A stretch of 64,000 nt of DNA, from positions 10,683,686-10,747,685 of the forward strand of contig OX411552.1 in assembly GCA_948146395.1 (NCBI GenBank), in the 5' to 3' direction. The position numbers were made by a program, and so were the translations under genes. A model generated the notes under the pieces. The model saw only the letters and a program-made list of their open reading frames with translations, made no database searches and was not told where the DNA came from. Within the stretch, counting starts at the first letter, position 1. The number at the start of each line of letters is the position of its first letter. Positions 28,501-33,721 of this stretch are shown piece by piece. The stretch comes from Fragum whitleyi. Lineage: Eukaryota > Mollusca > Bivalvia > Cardiida > Cardiidae.

Positions 28501-29557
28501 AAATATGTGCAGAAGAGGTCTTTTCCTAGAGCAGCCCCGGGTATTCACAGAGGACCGGCCTTAATAGGAGGAATTGGAATTGTCTAACGGAGTTTGAACA
28601 AACAAACTTGTCTCAATTGATTCTCATTATTTTCCCAAAAATAAAGGTCGTGCATCTGGGTCTCCACTTAACTAGAAATACCAAGCATAAATAAACTATA
28701 AACAAATTTTATTCCAAATGTTATTTAGAAAATTTCTGCAAGTTGGTGTATCAGTCACAAAAAGGCATGGGGAAAAGCGGATATCATATAGACGAGAGTA
28801 AATAATGACGTCGCATTTGACGTTCTTGCTCCCCCGCCTTCGCAGGGGGTCTCTCTTGATTTAAGCAATTTATAGCCAAAATTGAATGTAAACATTTAAA
28901 GATTTCCACATTTATTACACAGATGATGTATAAAAATCTTGTATAATTTTTTATTTGATAGCTAATTTTTCTGTAGATTTATGACCCCATTTTACGAACT
29001 TTTGGATCAACCCTCGTATATGTGAATTATCATTTCCAGGATACCACTGTACACATTAAACTTTTGACATGCTGAATAAAGAATTTAACTGTATCACATT
29101 TAAAAACAAATTTCTGAAAACACTAATGGGGAGTCAATATTTCTTTTGAAAAAAATATCTTTCACCTATTGTGGTTTAAAAGGGAAACTCAGGTTGTGGA
29201 GACTAAGGTTAAACTGTACATATAAATTACTCAATGCAAAACAGTTGTAACTACCTATAAACTTATAGGTAGTTACAACTGTTTTGCAACATCCATCAAC
29301 ATGAGCAGTTCCTTGTGTTTACCTCCTGCCAAAGCTGGGTTCAGCATAACAAGGGTTAATATCTGTTATATTTACAGGTGACTATTCAAGTATTAAACCA
29401 GCTGATAGCCAAAATAAAGGAGACATTACCAAACCTAGAAGCCAATGAGGAAACAGAACAGATAAACAAACATTTCCAAAATACTATAGAACATTTACAG
29501 TCACGGAAACAGGACACAGAGGCTGAGGGTCCAGACTATAGTGGACTTGTGATTTAA
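4420..29557 (+). CDS. VPS35: VPS35 retromer subunit, 16 exons (first coding exon not found)
   Basis: VPS35 is the alpha-solenoid scaffold of retromer; with VPS26 and VPS29 it retrieves cargo from endosomes to the Golgi or plasma membrane. Exons: 4420-4521, 5877-5973, 7233-7356, 8470-8652, 11258-11477, 13496-13579, 15875-15984, 16741-16837, 17688-17836, 20759-20966, 21559-21714, 24378-24500, 25264-25443, 26048-26284, 27292-27435, 29378-29557. They sum to 2,394 nt, 797 residues plus TAA with all phases matching; human VPS35 is 796. The PRLYLL motif that contacts VPS26 spans exons 3 and 4 of this list (residues about 106-111), and the strongly conserved C-terminal VPS29-binding half is intact. 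Every intron is GT-AG. The start codon lies upstream. Identification is very secure; exon edges were read by eye from frame, homology and splice signals. Confidence 0.97.
5045..5480 (-). pseudogene. decayed LINE ORF tail
   Basis: On the - strand the translation, with frame slips, contains [38 protein letters not shown] and SKYDVPRD. A Cys-x2-Cys followed by E-x-HF-x4-C is the zinc-knuckle-like end found behind many invertebrate reverse transcriptases. Downstream the frame is broken by several stops. Only the C-terminal end is present, so this is a 5-prime-truncated non-LTR retrotransposon inside VPS35 intron 2. Confidence 0.6.
5877..5973 (+). CDS. VPS35: VPS35 coding exon 3
   Basis: 97 nt after TTGTTTCAG, ending GAACTCT|GTATCC; encodes [19 protein letters not shown] and [10 protein letters not shown] and leaves one base of a Tyr codon. 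The donor is weak (GTATCC) but the phase fits the next exon exactly. The following intron carries a repeat at 6,030-6,410 that recurs inverted at 31.6 kb and a hairpin at 6,882-6,909. Confidence 0.93.
6030..6410 (-). repeat. dispersed repeat, inverse of 31.58-31.86 kb
   Basis: Shares with 31,577-31,860, in inverse orientation, a GGTTCTA-GAAAGCA segment, the TTTGGCACACATGTTCACCATC segment, a CATCGTCGTCATGC block and the end ATAGGCAGTGCTTTTGTT. No open frame of note. Class not recognised. Confidence 0.55.
6882..6909. repeat. hairpin family F, copy 1
   Basis: Perfect 12 bp arms AAACTACAGCTT / AAGCTGTAGTTT around an ATTC loop, followed by CGA. A copy at 51,647-51,673 keeps 11 bp arms with a different loop (GAATA), and a decayed copy lies at 55,019-55,048. 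These look like the centres of small MITEs. Confidence 0.7.
7233..7356 (+). CDS. VPS35: VPS35 coding exon 4
   Basis: 124 nt, ATGAAAG acceptor to AGATT|GTAAGT. Encodes [34 protein letters not shown] and IVPR. The PRL half of the VPS26-contact motif is split by the intron after TT. The following intron holds a TTAA-type repeat end near 7,424, a MITE (7,965-8,207) and a TIR-type repeat (8,285-8,450). Confidence 0.95.
7965..8207. mobile_element. MITE family B, copy 1
   Basis: GGGGCC / GGCCC-type ends with inner inverted CGTAAGTCAAA-like segments, and a central hairpin with 14 bp perfect arms at 8,071-8,084 and 8,088-8,101 (ATTGGAATTGTCTT / AAGACAATTCCAAT, three-base centre). Other copies are at 31,862-32,061 and 57,430-57,672. 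No coding sequence. Confidence 0.75.
8285..8450. mobile_element. short MITE with ACAGTCAAAC ends
   Basis: The left end TACAGTCAAACTTGTCTTAA is answered by an inverted GACTGGTTTGACTGTAAT near 8,428-8,445, and inside are GCACCCAAGGGACAT and GCTTGCTTAAGACAGG. It resembles the ends of the family C elements at 16.0 and 26.9 kb without their central hairpin. Confidence 0.5.
8470..8652 (+). CDS. VPS35: VPS35 coding exon 5
   Basis: 183 nt, from GATTGACAG to GCTAC|GTAAGT. Encodes [32 protein letters not shown] and [16 protein letters not shown], nearly identical to animal VPS35. The first base completes the Leu of PRLYLL. The exon end VEVEAT falls in the variable acidic linker. The following intron carries a dispersed repeat and a long inverted-repeat element. 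Confidence 0.96.
8665..8960 (+). repeat. dispersed repeat with GCCCCCG...CGGGGGC hairpin end
   Basis: Starts just after the exon 5 donor with GCCCCCGCATCGAAAGATCG and a closing GGGGGC, a subterminal hairpin, then CTGTCTGT runs, then AAGGTCA-rich sequence. A diverged copy is at 58,300-58,560. Hairpin-ended, repeat-rich elements like this are often Helitron-related in bivalves, but no Helitron protein is present here, so the class is uncertain. Confidence 0.55.
9152..10684. mobile_element. 1.5 kb long-inverted-repeat element
   Basis: About 170-185 bp imperfect terminal inverted repeats: the left arm (9,152-9,320) contains GGAAGAGGACAATAGCG and GAGATAAGTG; the right arm (10,500-10,684) holds their inverse. 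Further in, GGCCCGATGAAA near 9,538 and TTTCATCGGGCC near 10,282 are also inverted, so much of the element folds back on itself. No transposase frame is visible. It lies in VPS35 intron 5. Confidence 0.65.
11258..11477 (+). CDS. VPS35: VPS35 coding exon 6
   Basis: 220 nt, TTTTTACAG to AAAAAA|GTAAGT. Encodes the linker [18 protein letters not shown], then [18 protein letters not shown] and [20 protein letters not shown]. The RERERQELR helix is a VPS35 hallmark. The open frame upstream of the acceptor is intronic and excluded. The following intron contains the 156 bp tandem array. Confidence 0.96.
11604..11662 (+). repeat. GTCCGG minisatellite
   Basis: Eight or so units of GTCCGGC / GTCCGGGC, very GC- and CpG-rich against an AT-rich background. 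It directly precedes the 156 bp array and looks like part of the same element. Confidence 0.8.
11665..12830 (+). repeat. 156 bp tandem array, about 7.5 units
   Basis: The landmark GTCCGGAG recurs at 11,671, 11,827, 11,983, 12,139, 12,295, 12,451 and 12,607, and as GTCGGAG at 12,763: the step is exactly 156 bp each time. Each unit contains TAGGATCATGAAACTTCATG, GTATAGATCTCACCAAGGGG, AGTGCAGTGCACAAGAACC and TTGAGTTATTGCCCTTTGTT. As 156 is 52 codons, frames run through several units on both strands (149 and 153 residues), but they are repeat artefacts. Single diverged units occur at 4.0, 20.1 and 33.5 kb. It resembles the tandem core of bivalve pearl-type elements. Confidence 0.9.
13496..13579 (+). 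CDS. VPS35: VPS35 coding exon 7
   Basis: 28 codons in phase 0, TTTTTTCAG to CAA|GTAAGG. Encodes [19 protein letters not shown] and EYLMECIIQ. The following 2.3 kb intron holds a diverged hairpin element (about 13,940-14,330) and a TTAA-ended element (14,663-15,700). Confidence 0.96.
13940..14330. mobile_element. MITE with CGACACTAAC ends
   Basis: The left end GATCGACACTAACACAAGTCC is mirrored by GTTAGTGTCCAATCC at about 14,317-14,331, with GGAGGACTTG / CAAGTCC-type inner repeats. Its middle (14,140-14,200) shares the AGAAATT-ACTTGCC / AAGCAATTTCTTCTTTT hairpin with family D at 36.8 and 62.8 kb. Confidence 0.5.
14663..15700. mobile_element. TTAA-flanked element, 1.04 kb
   Basis: Starts TTAACCCTTGTCATGCT and ends AGCATGACAAGGGTTAA in inverse orientation. 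TTAA at both tips is the target site of piggyBac-type transposases. Related short copies: 23,868-24,049 and 29,056-29,359; single ends at 7,424 and 20,403. No transposase frame is seen, so these would be non-autonomous. The interior of this copy may be composite. Confidence 0.6.
15875..15984 (+). CDS. VPS35: VPS35 coding exon 8
   Basis: 110 nt, AATTACAG to GACAG|GTAGGT. Encodes [19 protein letters not shown] and [17 protein letters not shown]. The following intron opens with a MITE with a central palindrome (16,005-16,360). Confidence 0.96.
16005..16360. mobile_element. MITE family C, copy 1
   Basis: Ends are imperfect inverted copies (CAGTCGATATTGTGCGAGCGACC against GGTCGCTGAACACAAGTTTT), with GCGACC blocks inside. 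The centre is a 41 bp palindrome, arms 16,158-16,177 and 16,179-16,198 (GAATCGTCTCA / TGAGACGATTC core, one mismatch in 20). A second copy with the same centre is at 26,875-27,205, and a piece at 6,435-6,475. Confidence 0.7.
16741..16837 (+). CDS. VPS35: VPS35 coding exon 9
   Basis: 97 nt, TATTTTACAG to ATTCAG|GTATAC. Encodes [17 protein letters not shown] and [15 protein letters not shown]. The following intron holds a CT-rich simple repeat at 17,301-17,358 and otherwise nothing recognised. Confidence 0.96.
17301..17358. repeat. CT-rich simple repeat
   Basis: Runs of tctc, ctct and cccc over about 58 bases in VPS35 intron 9. Low-complexity sequence only. Confidence 0.8.
17688..17836 (+). 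CDS. VPS35: VPS35 coding exon 10
   Basis: 149 nt, TATTTCAG to GATCA|GTAAGT. Encodes [40 protein letters not shown] and NRLNLD. Most of this exon is duplicated immediately downstream (17,878 on). The frame continues into the exon at 20,759 with CA|T, so the duplicate is not needed for the protein. Confidence 0.95.
17878..17993 (+). pseudogene. partial tandem copy of VPS35 exon 10
   Basis: GTGGCCCTGATAAACCTGG at 17,878 corresponds to 17,730 in the real exon, an offset of 148 bp. The copy keeps the sequence to the donor (CCA|GTAAGTA) but lacks the first 42 nt and a good acceptor. In the exon frame it stays open ([25 protein letters not shown]) but then diverges to [11 protein letters not shown] transposon sits at its donor. 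Probably a dead exon duplicate; mutually exclusive use is unlikely without an acceptor. Confidence 0.85.
17996..19116. mobile_element. TA-flanked DNA transposon, 1.12 kb
   Basis: Terminal inverted repeats GAGTCGGTCCGGGTAATTC and GAATTACCCGGACCTACTC, with TA at 17,994 and 19,117. Joining the flanks gives GTAAGTA + GTGATTAC, which matches the uninterrupted GTAAGTAATGATTAC after the real exon 10 (17,837). This paralogous empty site confirms the element limits and a TA duplication, the hallmark of Tc1/mariner-type insertion. The interior has several CCGTAC and ATTCCGTA motifs but no transposase frame. Confidence 0.85.
19165..20082 (+). mobile_element. mariner-like non-autonomous element, copy 1 (truncated)
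   Basis: Begins TACGAGGGTTGATCCAAAAG, a typical mariner-type end, and contains GGCGGGGGAGCAAGAACA. It aligns over most of its length with the inverse of 28,028-29,018. The right end stops around AAATTGACCCC without the matching terminus and runs into a different repeat. No transposase frame. Confidence 0.7.
20085..20402 (+). repeat. single diverged unit of the 156 bp repeat family
   Basis: Contains CATGCTAGAATCATGAAACT, GTGGATAGATCTGATTGAGG, AGTGTACAAGAACCATAGC and TTTTAGTTATTGCCCTC, colinear with one unit of the array at 11.7-12.8 kb. It ends just before a TTAACCCTTGTCATGCTGAA terminus at 20,403. Confidence 0.65.
20759..20966 (+). CDS. VPS35: VPS35 coding exon 11
   Basis: 208 nt, CATTTTCAG to GAACAA|GTAAGT. 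Encodes [39 protein letters not shown] and [19 protein letters not shown]. An upstream in-frame ATG is intronic. The following intron contains a complete MITE with a 58 bp perfect palindrome. Confidence 0.95.
21036..21270. mobile_element. MITE family A, copy 1, with a 58 bp perfect palindrome
   Basis: Begins and ends with GGGCCC; terminal inverted repeats of about 40 bp include GGTTATAAAACTTTTCTCAG and a CTCAATTTTCTCAAATTTC block. The centre, 21,112-21,169, is a perfect palindrome: 28 bp arms and a two-base TT centre (core AATAAGTTGTTAT / ATAACAACTTATT). The second copy is at 47,496-47,729. Confidence 0.85.
21559..21714 (+). CDS. VPS35: VPS35 coding exon 12
   Basis: 52 codons in phase 0, AATTACAG to TATTTG|GTAAGA. 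Encodes [15 protein letters not shown], the acidic [16 protein letters not shown] and [19 protein letters not shown]. This is the junction between the two solenoid halves of VPS35. The following intron holds a nested pair of elements (21,802-23,805) and a TTAA element (23,868-24,049). Confidence 0.95.
21802..23805. mobile_element. mariner-like element interrupted by a tandem-bearing element
   Basis: The left end TACGAGGGTCATCCAAGAAA and AGTGAGACT are answered at 23,781-23,805 by AGTCTCACTTTTTATTGG and ATGACCC. About 920 bp belong to the element; the remaining 1.08 kb (22,530-23,612) is a separate insertion. The host part contains several TGACGTCA-like boxes but no transposase frame. Confidence 0.65.
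22530..23612 (+). mobile_element. tandem-bearing pearl/Helitron-like element
   Basis: Starts AGCTCCACTGGCCGAAGGCC with a GGCC-GAA-GGCC hairpin and ends GGAGCGATACAGGCCCTC then TTGGGCCTCTTGTT, another hairpin. Between lie about five diverged units of near 150 bp, each with CTTCTCCTCCCAAACCA-like, ATTTCAATGAAACTT, AGAATGTTCCTTGGGTGAC and TTAAATTGTTCAAGAAATTT blocks. The unit is recognisable, inverted, at 38.5 kb. Structure fits the bivalve pearl type; no replication initiator/helicase gene is present. Confidence 0.65.
23868..24049. mobile_element. TTAA-ended MITE, copy 2
   Basis: TTGTCATGCTGAACCCAGAA at the left is mirrored by TTCAGCATGACAAGGGTTAA at the right. The interior has the GCAGTCTGAT-TTAGTC-ACACCAC motif seen also near 7.5 and 14.7 kb. 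The left TTAA has mutated to GTAA. Confidence 0.7.
24378..24500 (+). CDS. VPS35: VPS35 coding exon 13
   Basis: 41 codons in phase 0, TATTTCAG to GAGGAG|GTTTGT. Encodes [36 protein letters not shown] and QNMEE. The donor GTTTGT is non-consensus, but the next exon begins in frame with DENWEKK. The following intron holds a hairpin-bearing repeat at 24,730-25,240. Confidence 0.95.
24730..25240. repeat. interspersed repeat with hairpins
   Basis: Holds GACAAGTGG / CTTGTCC inverted motifs near 24,957-24,975 and 25,171-25,209, and a hairpin at about 25,060-25,110 (AATGAAGAAAGTGCTG / CAGCATTTTCTTCATT). Related GACAAGT motifs occur at 30,690-30,735. Element limits are not clear. Confidence 0.4.
25264..25443 (+). 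CDS. VPS35: VPS35 coding exon 14
   Basis: 60 codons in phase 0, TTTCACTAG to TCACAG|GTGGGT. Encodes [39 protein letters not shown] and [14 protein letters not shown]. It belongs to the VPS29-binding half. The following 600 bp intron has nothing recognised except a small AGGTTGAAAATTCAACCT palindrome at 25,608. Confidence 0.96.
26048..26284 (+). CDS. VPS35: VPS35 coding exon 15
   Basis: 79 codons in phase 0, TTCCACAG to GGAGAG|GTAGGA. Encodes [56 protein letters not shown] and [14 protein letters not shown]. The acidic EDEISDSK segment contains the region of human Asp620, the residue changed in a familial form of Parkinson disease (position from general knowledge). The following intron carries family C copy 2. 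Confidence 0.96.
26875..27205. mobile_element. MITE family C, copy 2
   Basis: Left end GCAGTTAAACTCGTATTAAG with AGCAACC, right end GGTTGCTTAATAGACATTG, and a decayed central hairpin GAACCGTCTCA / TGAGATGATTC around 27,040-27,062. Same order of parts as 16,005-16,360. Confidence 0.6.
27292..27435 (+). CDS. VPS35: VPS35 coding exon 16
   Basis: 48 codons in phase 0, AATTTTTCAG to GACCAG|GTAAGT. Encodes [38 protein letters not shown] and [10 protein letters not shown]. The upstream in-frame hydrophobic open frame is intronic. The following 1.9 kb intron holds a mariner-like element and a TTAA element with a perfect hairpin. Confidence 0.96.
27720..27840 (+). repeat. dispersed repeat with GATTTTGGAATGAA core, copy 1
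   Basis: Shares TGATTTTGGAATGAAGATGA and AGTGAAATTAAAGGGAG-like segments with 45,565-45,670 and 61,295-61,400, which are closer to each other. A short interspersed sequence of unknown class. Confidence 0.5.
28028..29018 (-). mobile_element. mariner-like non-autonomous element, copy 2
   Basis: Complete: left TACGAGGGGTGATCCAGAAG, right CTTTTGGATCAACCCTCGTA, so terminal repeats are about 30 bp. It carries CTCCCCCGCCTTCGCAGGGGG, a hairpin-forming GC segment also found in copy 1 at 19.35 kb. Aligned with copy 1 it is in the opposite orientation. No transposase frame. Confidence 0.75.
29056..29359. mobile_element. TTAA-ended MITE, copy 3, with family E hairpin
   Basis: TTAAACTTTTGACATGCTGAA at the left and TTCAGCATAACAAGGGTTAA at the right. 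Its centre is a hairpin with perfect 25 bp arms, 29,235-29,259 and 29,264-29,288 (TGCAAAACAGTTGTAACTAC / inverse, AACT loop). It ends 18 bp before the last VPS35 exon, close to the branch-point region of intron 16. Confidence 0.75.
29378..29557 (+). CDS. VPS35: VPS35 last coding exon
   Basis: 59 codons plus TAA, after ATATTTACAG. Encodes [38 protein letters not shown] and the acidic tail [14 protein letters not shown], matching the family C-terminus. The 3-prime UTR follows. Confidence 0.97.
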   Translation: MTIQVLNQLIAKIKETLPNLEANEETEQINKHFQNTIEHLQSRKQDTEAEGPDYSGLVI

Positions 29558-29885
29558 ACATGGAAATGTTCTAGTCTATTTATTCAAATTTTCATAGCAA
29601 TATAGTTTTGACTGTTTTCAATGGTGTGTGTTTAACTGAAGAATTCAGTCACTTTCAAAAGTTTTAAGCTCAATCTTAAGTTTTTTTGTCAAACGTAGTG
29701 TCATTAAAATCAGAACTGTTAGAATTTGAAATGAGTAGCCTTAGTAAAAATTAATGATTTTTTAAAGACACTGCAAAATGTAAATTATTTGAAGAGATAG
29801 AATGGGAGATATGCAGATCTTTATCCAGACTTTTAAGGGGCAATTGCAAAAATAGCCTACAGTGCATTTTGAGGGGGCAGCTCAT

Positions 29886-29929
29886 AACTATTGCAAGTGT
29901 CTATATACTTATAGGCACTTACAATAGTT
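29886..29929 (+). repeat. family E hairpin within the presumed VPS35 3-prime UTR
   Basis: 20 bp arms AACTATTGCAAGTGTCTATA and TATAGGCACTTACAATAGTT with one mismatch, one G-U pair and a TACT loop. It lies between the VPS35 stop and the first good polyadenylation signal, so it would be transcribed if that signal is used. Copies: 29,235, 39,118 and 45,848. Confidence 0.7.
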
Positions 29930-30134
29930 TTGCACAACCCCTCAACATGCAAATGTTGTCTTCAGACAATAGAAATATTGTGACTGCTGCAAATGTGAAA
30001 GGTTTTATTGTAACAATATTTTGGTTTAAGATGGACATTTGGAAGATTTTCAATATTCTTTTACTTTGTTATTTGCTATGTATACTGGCATAGTAAAAAG
30101 AATCAGTTTAATGGATAATAAAGGAGAAAAAAGA

Positions 30135-30140
30135 AATAAA
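30135..30140 (+). promoter_or_regulatory. candidate VPS35 polyadenylation signal
   Basis: AATAAA 578 bp after the stop codon; it is preceded by TAATAAAGG at 30,116. This is the first strong signal I see in the A-rich end of the region. The true cleavage site is not shown by the sequence. Confidence 0.5.
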
Positions 30141-31576
30141 ATAATCATCTTACTTATATCCCGATACTTTTGTCATTTTGAACTCACCTGAGCACAAAGT
30201 CCTCAAATTGAGCTAATGTGATCATCCATTGTGTTACTTACAGTAAAACTTGTGTCAAGCAACCACTTACCAGACCAAAACAGGTTAAGACTGGTTCAAC
30301 CTGAGATGGGTTGCAGATCAACTAAACCAATCTAAACCAATATACATTTTGTATAAATCTTATAACAGAATTTGATTGATTGAATTGGGTTTTACGCCGC
30401 TTTCAACATTATTTCAGTTATATCGCGGCGGCCGGAGCACCTAACAATGGATTCCTGGTATTTCTCACGCCAGTACTACCATTACATCCTTTCCTAGCCT
30501 CCGACTGCTATTTCACATAGGTTTACGATTATCTACCCATTGGTGAAAGACAAACGTCGGAAAGGATATTTTCCGCCACCCTTATAACAGAAACTAAGTG
30601 CTGAAAGTGATATAAAGAGAGGATTAATTATCAATGGGGGGGGCAGGGGGGGGGGGGGGGGGGCAGGGGGGGGGGCGGTATTGTTAAAGAATGGACAAGT
30701 CAGTTTGTGATTGTCACTTGTTAGTGGACAAGTATACTTTCCAATTATTTCAGAACCACTGAGAAGATTGTTAAAGTCATAGGCTGATTCATGTTTGGTC
30801 TATGTATACCCTATTTTACATTGAAACAAATTAAGAAGAGGACTATTAAATACTTATTTCTTTTTCATGTAAAATGGGATGTGGCTAAGCATATCGCAAT
30901 TTGTTACCTGGAGTCTGCTATGAACAATCTTGGTAAAAGTTAGTCTGCCTTCTGGTTTCAGGGAAGAAGATAATATTAAGTTTTTTTCTTTATTTTTTTG
31001 CAAAAATATGTTCTCTGAAACCAGAAGCAGACAGCTTTAATATTAATTAAGTAGCTCTAAAAAGTTTAATCATCCTTTGAGTCATAACACATACAAAGCA
31101 ATCCCTAGTTGAGATCTGGCAAAGAATGGCCATTTTCACACTTTTGTCAAAGCCAACATTGTAGGTGGGTGACTACCATATTACAGCAATTCTAAGTTGT
31201 AGTTAGGTTTTTTGACAGCCTTTGCTAGGGAGAGGTTTTTTGACAGCCATTGCTAGGGAGTGAAAGAGGTGGAAAAGTAATGGTAAGATAACAAAACATG
31301 TTTATGACTTTATCACCTCAATAACAGCTTTTAGTTTTAAATTATTGATGGTACATTGTGTTGTACTCGAGGACATACAAATCAATGGCTCAACACTAAG
31401 CAGCTGTAGATTACTATAAATATAAAGATTTACATGTGTTTTTGCTGAACCATTGCAATGTTGAATGGGTATGAATGAGTAACATCTGAGTATTTCAGTT
31501 TAACCACAAACCATCATTGCCCTAAGATTTCAGAAGATAGAGTCCTGGGGGCAGGTTTTACCAAATGTCTTTCAAA
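30141..31576. other. repeat-rich gap between convergent VPS35 and SYS1, first part
   Basis: Holds a CACCTGAGCACAAAGT fragment (30,186) related to the end of the 37-38 kb element, the SINE at 30.4 kb, and a G-run at 30,636-30,676 broken only by CA twice and a C. From 30,700 to 31,576 nothing is recognised. Confidence 0.5.
30371..30595 (-). mobile_element. tRNA-derived SINE, copy 2 (body and tail)
   Basis: Inverse of the 57.7 kb copy: GGGTTTTACGCCGC, TATCGCGGCGGCCGGAGCAC, GGATTCCTGGTATTTCTCAC and CATCCTTTCCTAGCCTCC, ending at GTCGGAAAGG where the tRNA head would join. The head is mostly missing. Confidence 0.75.
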
Positions 31577-31860
31577 AAACAAGAGCACTGCCTACAGGTG
31601 CCTATGCTCGGCTGTTGAGTGCTGGATGGTGGGAAAAAATCTAAGAAGAAAAAGGGGCATAATTTGTTCAAAATGCATCTTGAGTTATCCCCCTTGATAG
31701 TATAGCTTGCTCTTTTGATGGTGAACATGTGTGCCAAGTTTCAAGTAAATGCTTTCATTAGAACCAGAGATATCACAAAATGTCAAATTTCGCATGACGT
31801 CGATGACGACAATGACAACACAAAGGCTATAGCAATACCTTTGAGTTTCCTCCGAAAACA
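31577..31860 (+). repeat. dispersed repeat, inverse of 6.03-6.41 kb
   Basis: Carries AAGAGCACTGCCTACAGG, GGTGAACATGTGTGCCAAG, TGCTTTCATTAGAACCAG and a CGTCGATGACGAC block in the same order as the inverse of 6,030-6,410. It abuts MITE family B copy 2. Confidence 0.6.
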
Positions 31861-31861
31861 G

Positions 31862-32061
31862 CACAAATCACAACTCGTACCAGGTGTTTTCATTCATTGT
31901 TAGATTCTGCCTTGCAACTTCTCATTGGAATCGTCTTTAGAAGACGATGTCAATGAGAGGATGCATGGCAGAGCTCCATATTTAGTTACTACTGTAGAAG
32001 CAACTTTAATTTTTTTACATACTCAAAAATTGATTGTAGAAGGTTTATTAGAAAAGGCCCC
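31862..32061. mobile_element. MITE family B, copy 2
   Basis: Contains the family B series: GTGTTTTCATTCATTGTTAG, the central ATTGGAATCGTCTT / AAGACGATGTCAAT hairpin at 31,924-31,954 (one mismatch), GATGCATGGCAGA, ACTGTAGAAGCAACTTTAAT and a final GGCCCC. The left terminus is lost at the junction with the preceding repeat. Confidence 0.7.
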
Positions 32062-32329
32062 CATAGTCAAACTTTGTAACATGTCAAAATGGGGCTTGGT
32101 GCCTGGCTAAAAAATTGAATAACATTACAGCTGCAAGCCTCTTTTACCTTTCCAAATTTGCATATCCTAACAGAAGTAATCCAAGGAAGTGCTTCTGAAA
32201 TTCATGGAGCTTAACACTTTTTCTACACGGAACCAATTTGGTGATTTGGAAGATGAGTGACTGTATCCATAAACATGATGCCCAACTGCTTTGTAACAGC
32301 CTTTGAATTTTAAATTGACCATGACCCTT

Positions 32330-33320
32330 ACAAATAATAACAAGAGCTTCACAGTATAGCACATATACGCCCGATTGGGCTTGTCAGTAACCTTGGCTTG
32401 TCAGTAACACGTGCTTGAATGATAGCTAAACAAATTGCAAACAGTTAGAGATGACTAGGGCCATAACATAGTATGACCCTTTGAGTGTAAATTGAAATGT
32501 TTTAATGCACAACTATATGTCAAATAGTCATTGTGCAAGTTTCAGTTCATTCCAATACAAAGTGTGATGAGTTCCTCACAAAAAAAATATAGTGAATTCC
32601 AACCAATTCAAGGGCAGATAATACAAGAAAGACCCAAGCTTTTTGAATTTCTGAAGTCTTATGCTCGTCCCAAATAACAGGGTTACATTGTGGCAAGATT
32701 CATTTCAATCCAATTAAATTTGTAGGAGTTGTGCATACACACACAAAAAAATATGTAATTTTAAAGTATTTTGTGAAGTAAAGGGCAGATAAATCAGGAA
32801 CTACTCACCATATGAAAAAATATATAGTCCTAAGCACAAATAGACAACCTACAGAGTCATTGTGGCAAGTTTCCTTTCATCCCCATCCAAACTGTAGGAG
32901 AAAGTGAGCTGACAAGAAATTTTGTTTTTCATTCATCTCAAGGGCAGATAATTCAAGATAACTCAAGAATGACTGGAGCTTTTTGAATTGAAAAGTCTTA
33001 TGCACAACTAGACATCATAGGGAGCAATTGTGTCTAGTTTCAGCTTATTTCAATCGATAGTTAAGGAGGAGTTGCAGACAAAAAACTGATTTTCTTTAAA
33101 TTCAATGGCAGATAATTCAAGATTTCTCAGGAATGACAGGAGCGATTTGAATTTCAAAGGTCTTATGCACAACTAGGCATGCAAGAGAGTAATTGTGTGT
33201 AGTTTCAGCTCATTTTGATTGATAGTTTAGGCGGAGTTGAGCACACAAAAAATTGCTAACAGACGGACAGACAACCAGGGCCATAACATAATACAACAGA
33301 GTAATTGTGTCTAGTTTCAG
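32330..33320. repeat. diverged tandem array
   Basis: Four to five diverged units of about 150 bp. Landmarks AAGGGCAGATAATTCAAGA, ATGACTGGAGCTTTTTGAAT, TCTTATGCACAACTAGACAT and AATTGTGTCTAGTTTCAGCT recur from about 32,600 to 33,320. No gene is present; the open frames here are artefacts. Limits are approximate. Confidence 0.7.
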
Positions 33321-33464
33321 CTCATTCCTATTGATCATACCAGTACTACCATTACATCTTTTCCTAGCCTCCAGCTGCTTGCAAAGCGGGATATAATTGG
33401 CAAACTGTTTACATCCGTTTTGTCATCCTGGCATTTCCTTTTAAATGAGATGTATGTATGACTT

Positions 33465-33700
33465 TTATGCCCCCATAAAAGCAGGTGATACGCCTATTCT
33501 TTATCGATTAAACAAGGGAAATAACTCACAAAATATGATGAATAGAGTTGTGATTCTTGTGCACTGCACTTCTCTCTAATGAGATCTATCCATTTGTGAA
33601 GCTTCATGATTCTAGCTTGCATACTTTTTGAGATATGCTCCGGACAGAAAAACAGGCCGACCAACCAACAAGTGCAAAGCAATATACAATGTACCTACTG
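33465..33700 (-). repeat. single diverged unit of the 156 bp repeat family, inverted
   Basis: Inverse of the array unit: AAATAACTCACAAAATATGA, TTGTGATTCTTGTGCACTGC, GAGATCTATCCATTTGTGAA and AGATATGCTCCGGACAG. An AGTGCAAAGCAATATAC segment after it is duplicated (33,670 and 33,708). Confidence 0.65.
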
Positions 33701-33721
33701 AACAAGTACAAAGCAATATAC

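Noticed and set aside
30636..30676. Poly-G run as a regulatory G-quadruplex
   Set aside because: It could form one, but long G or C runs (also 3,963 and 41,066) are common low-complexity sequence and nothing nearby gives it a role.
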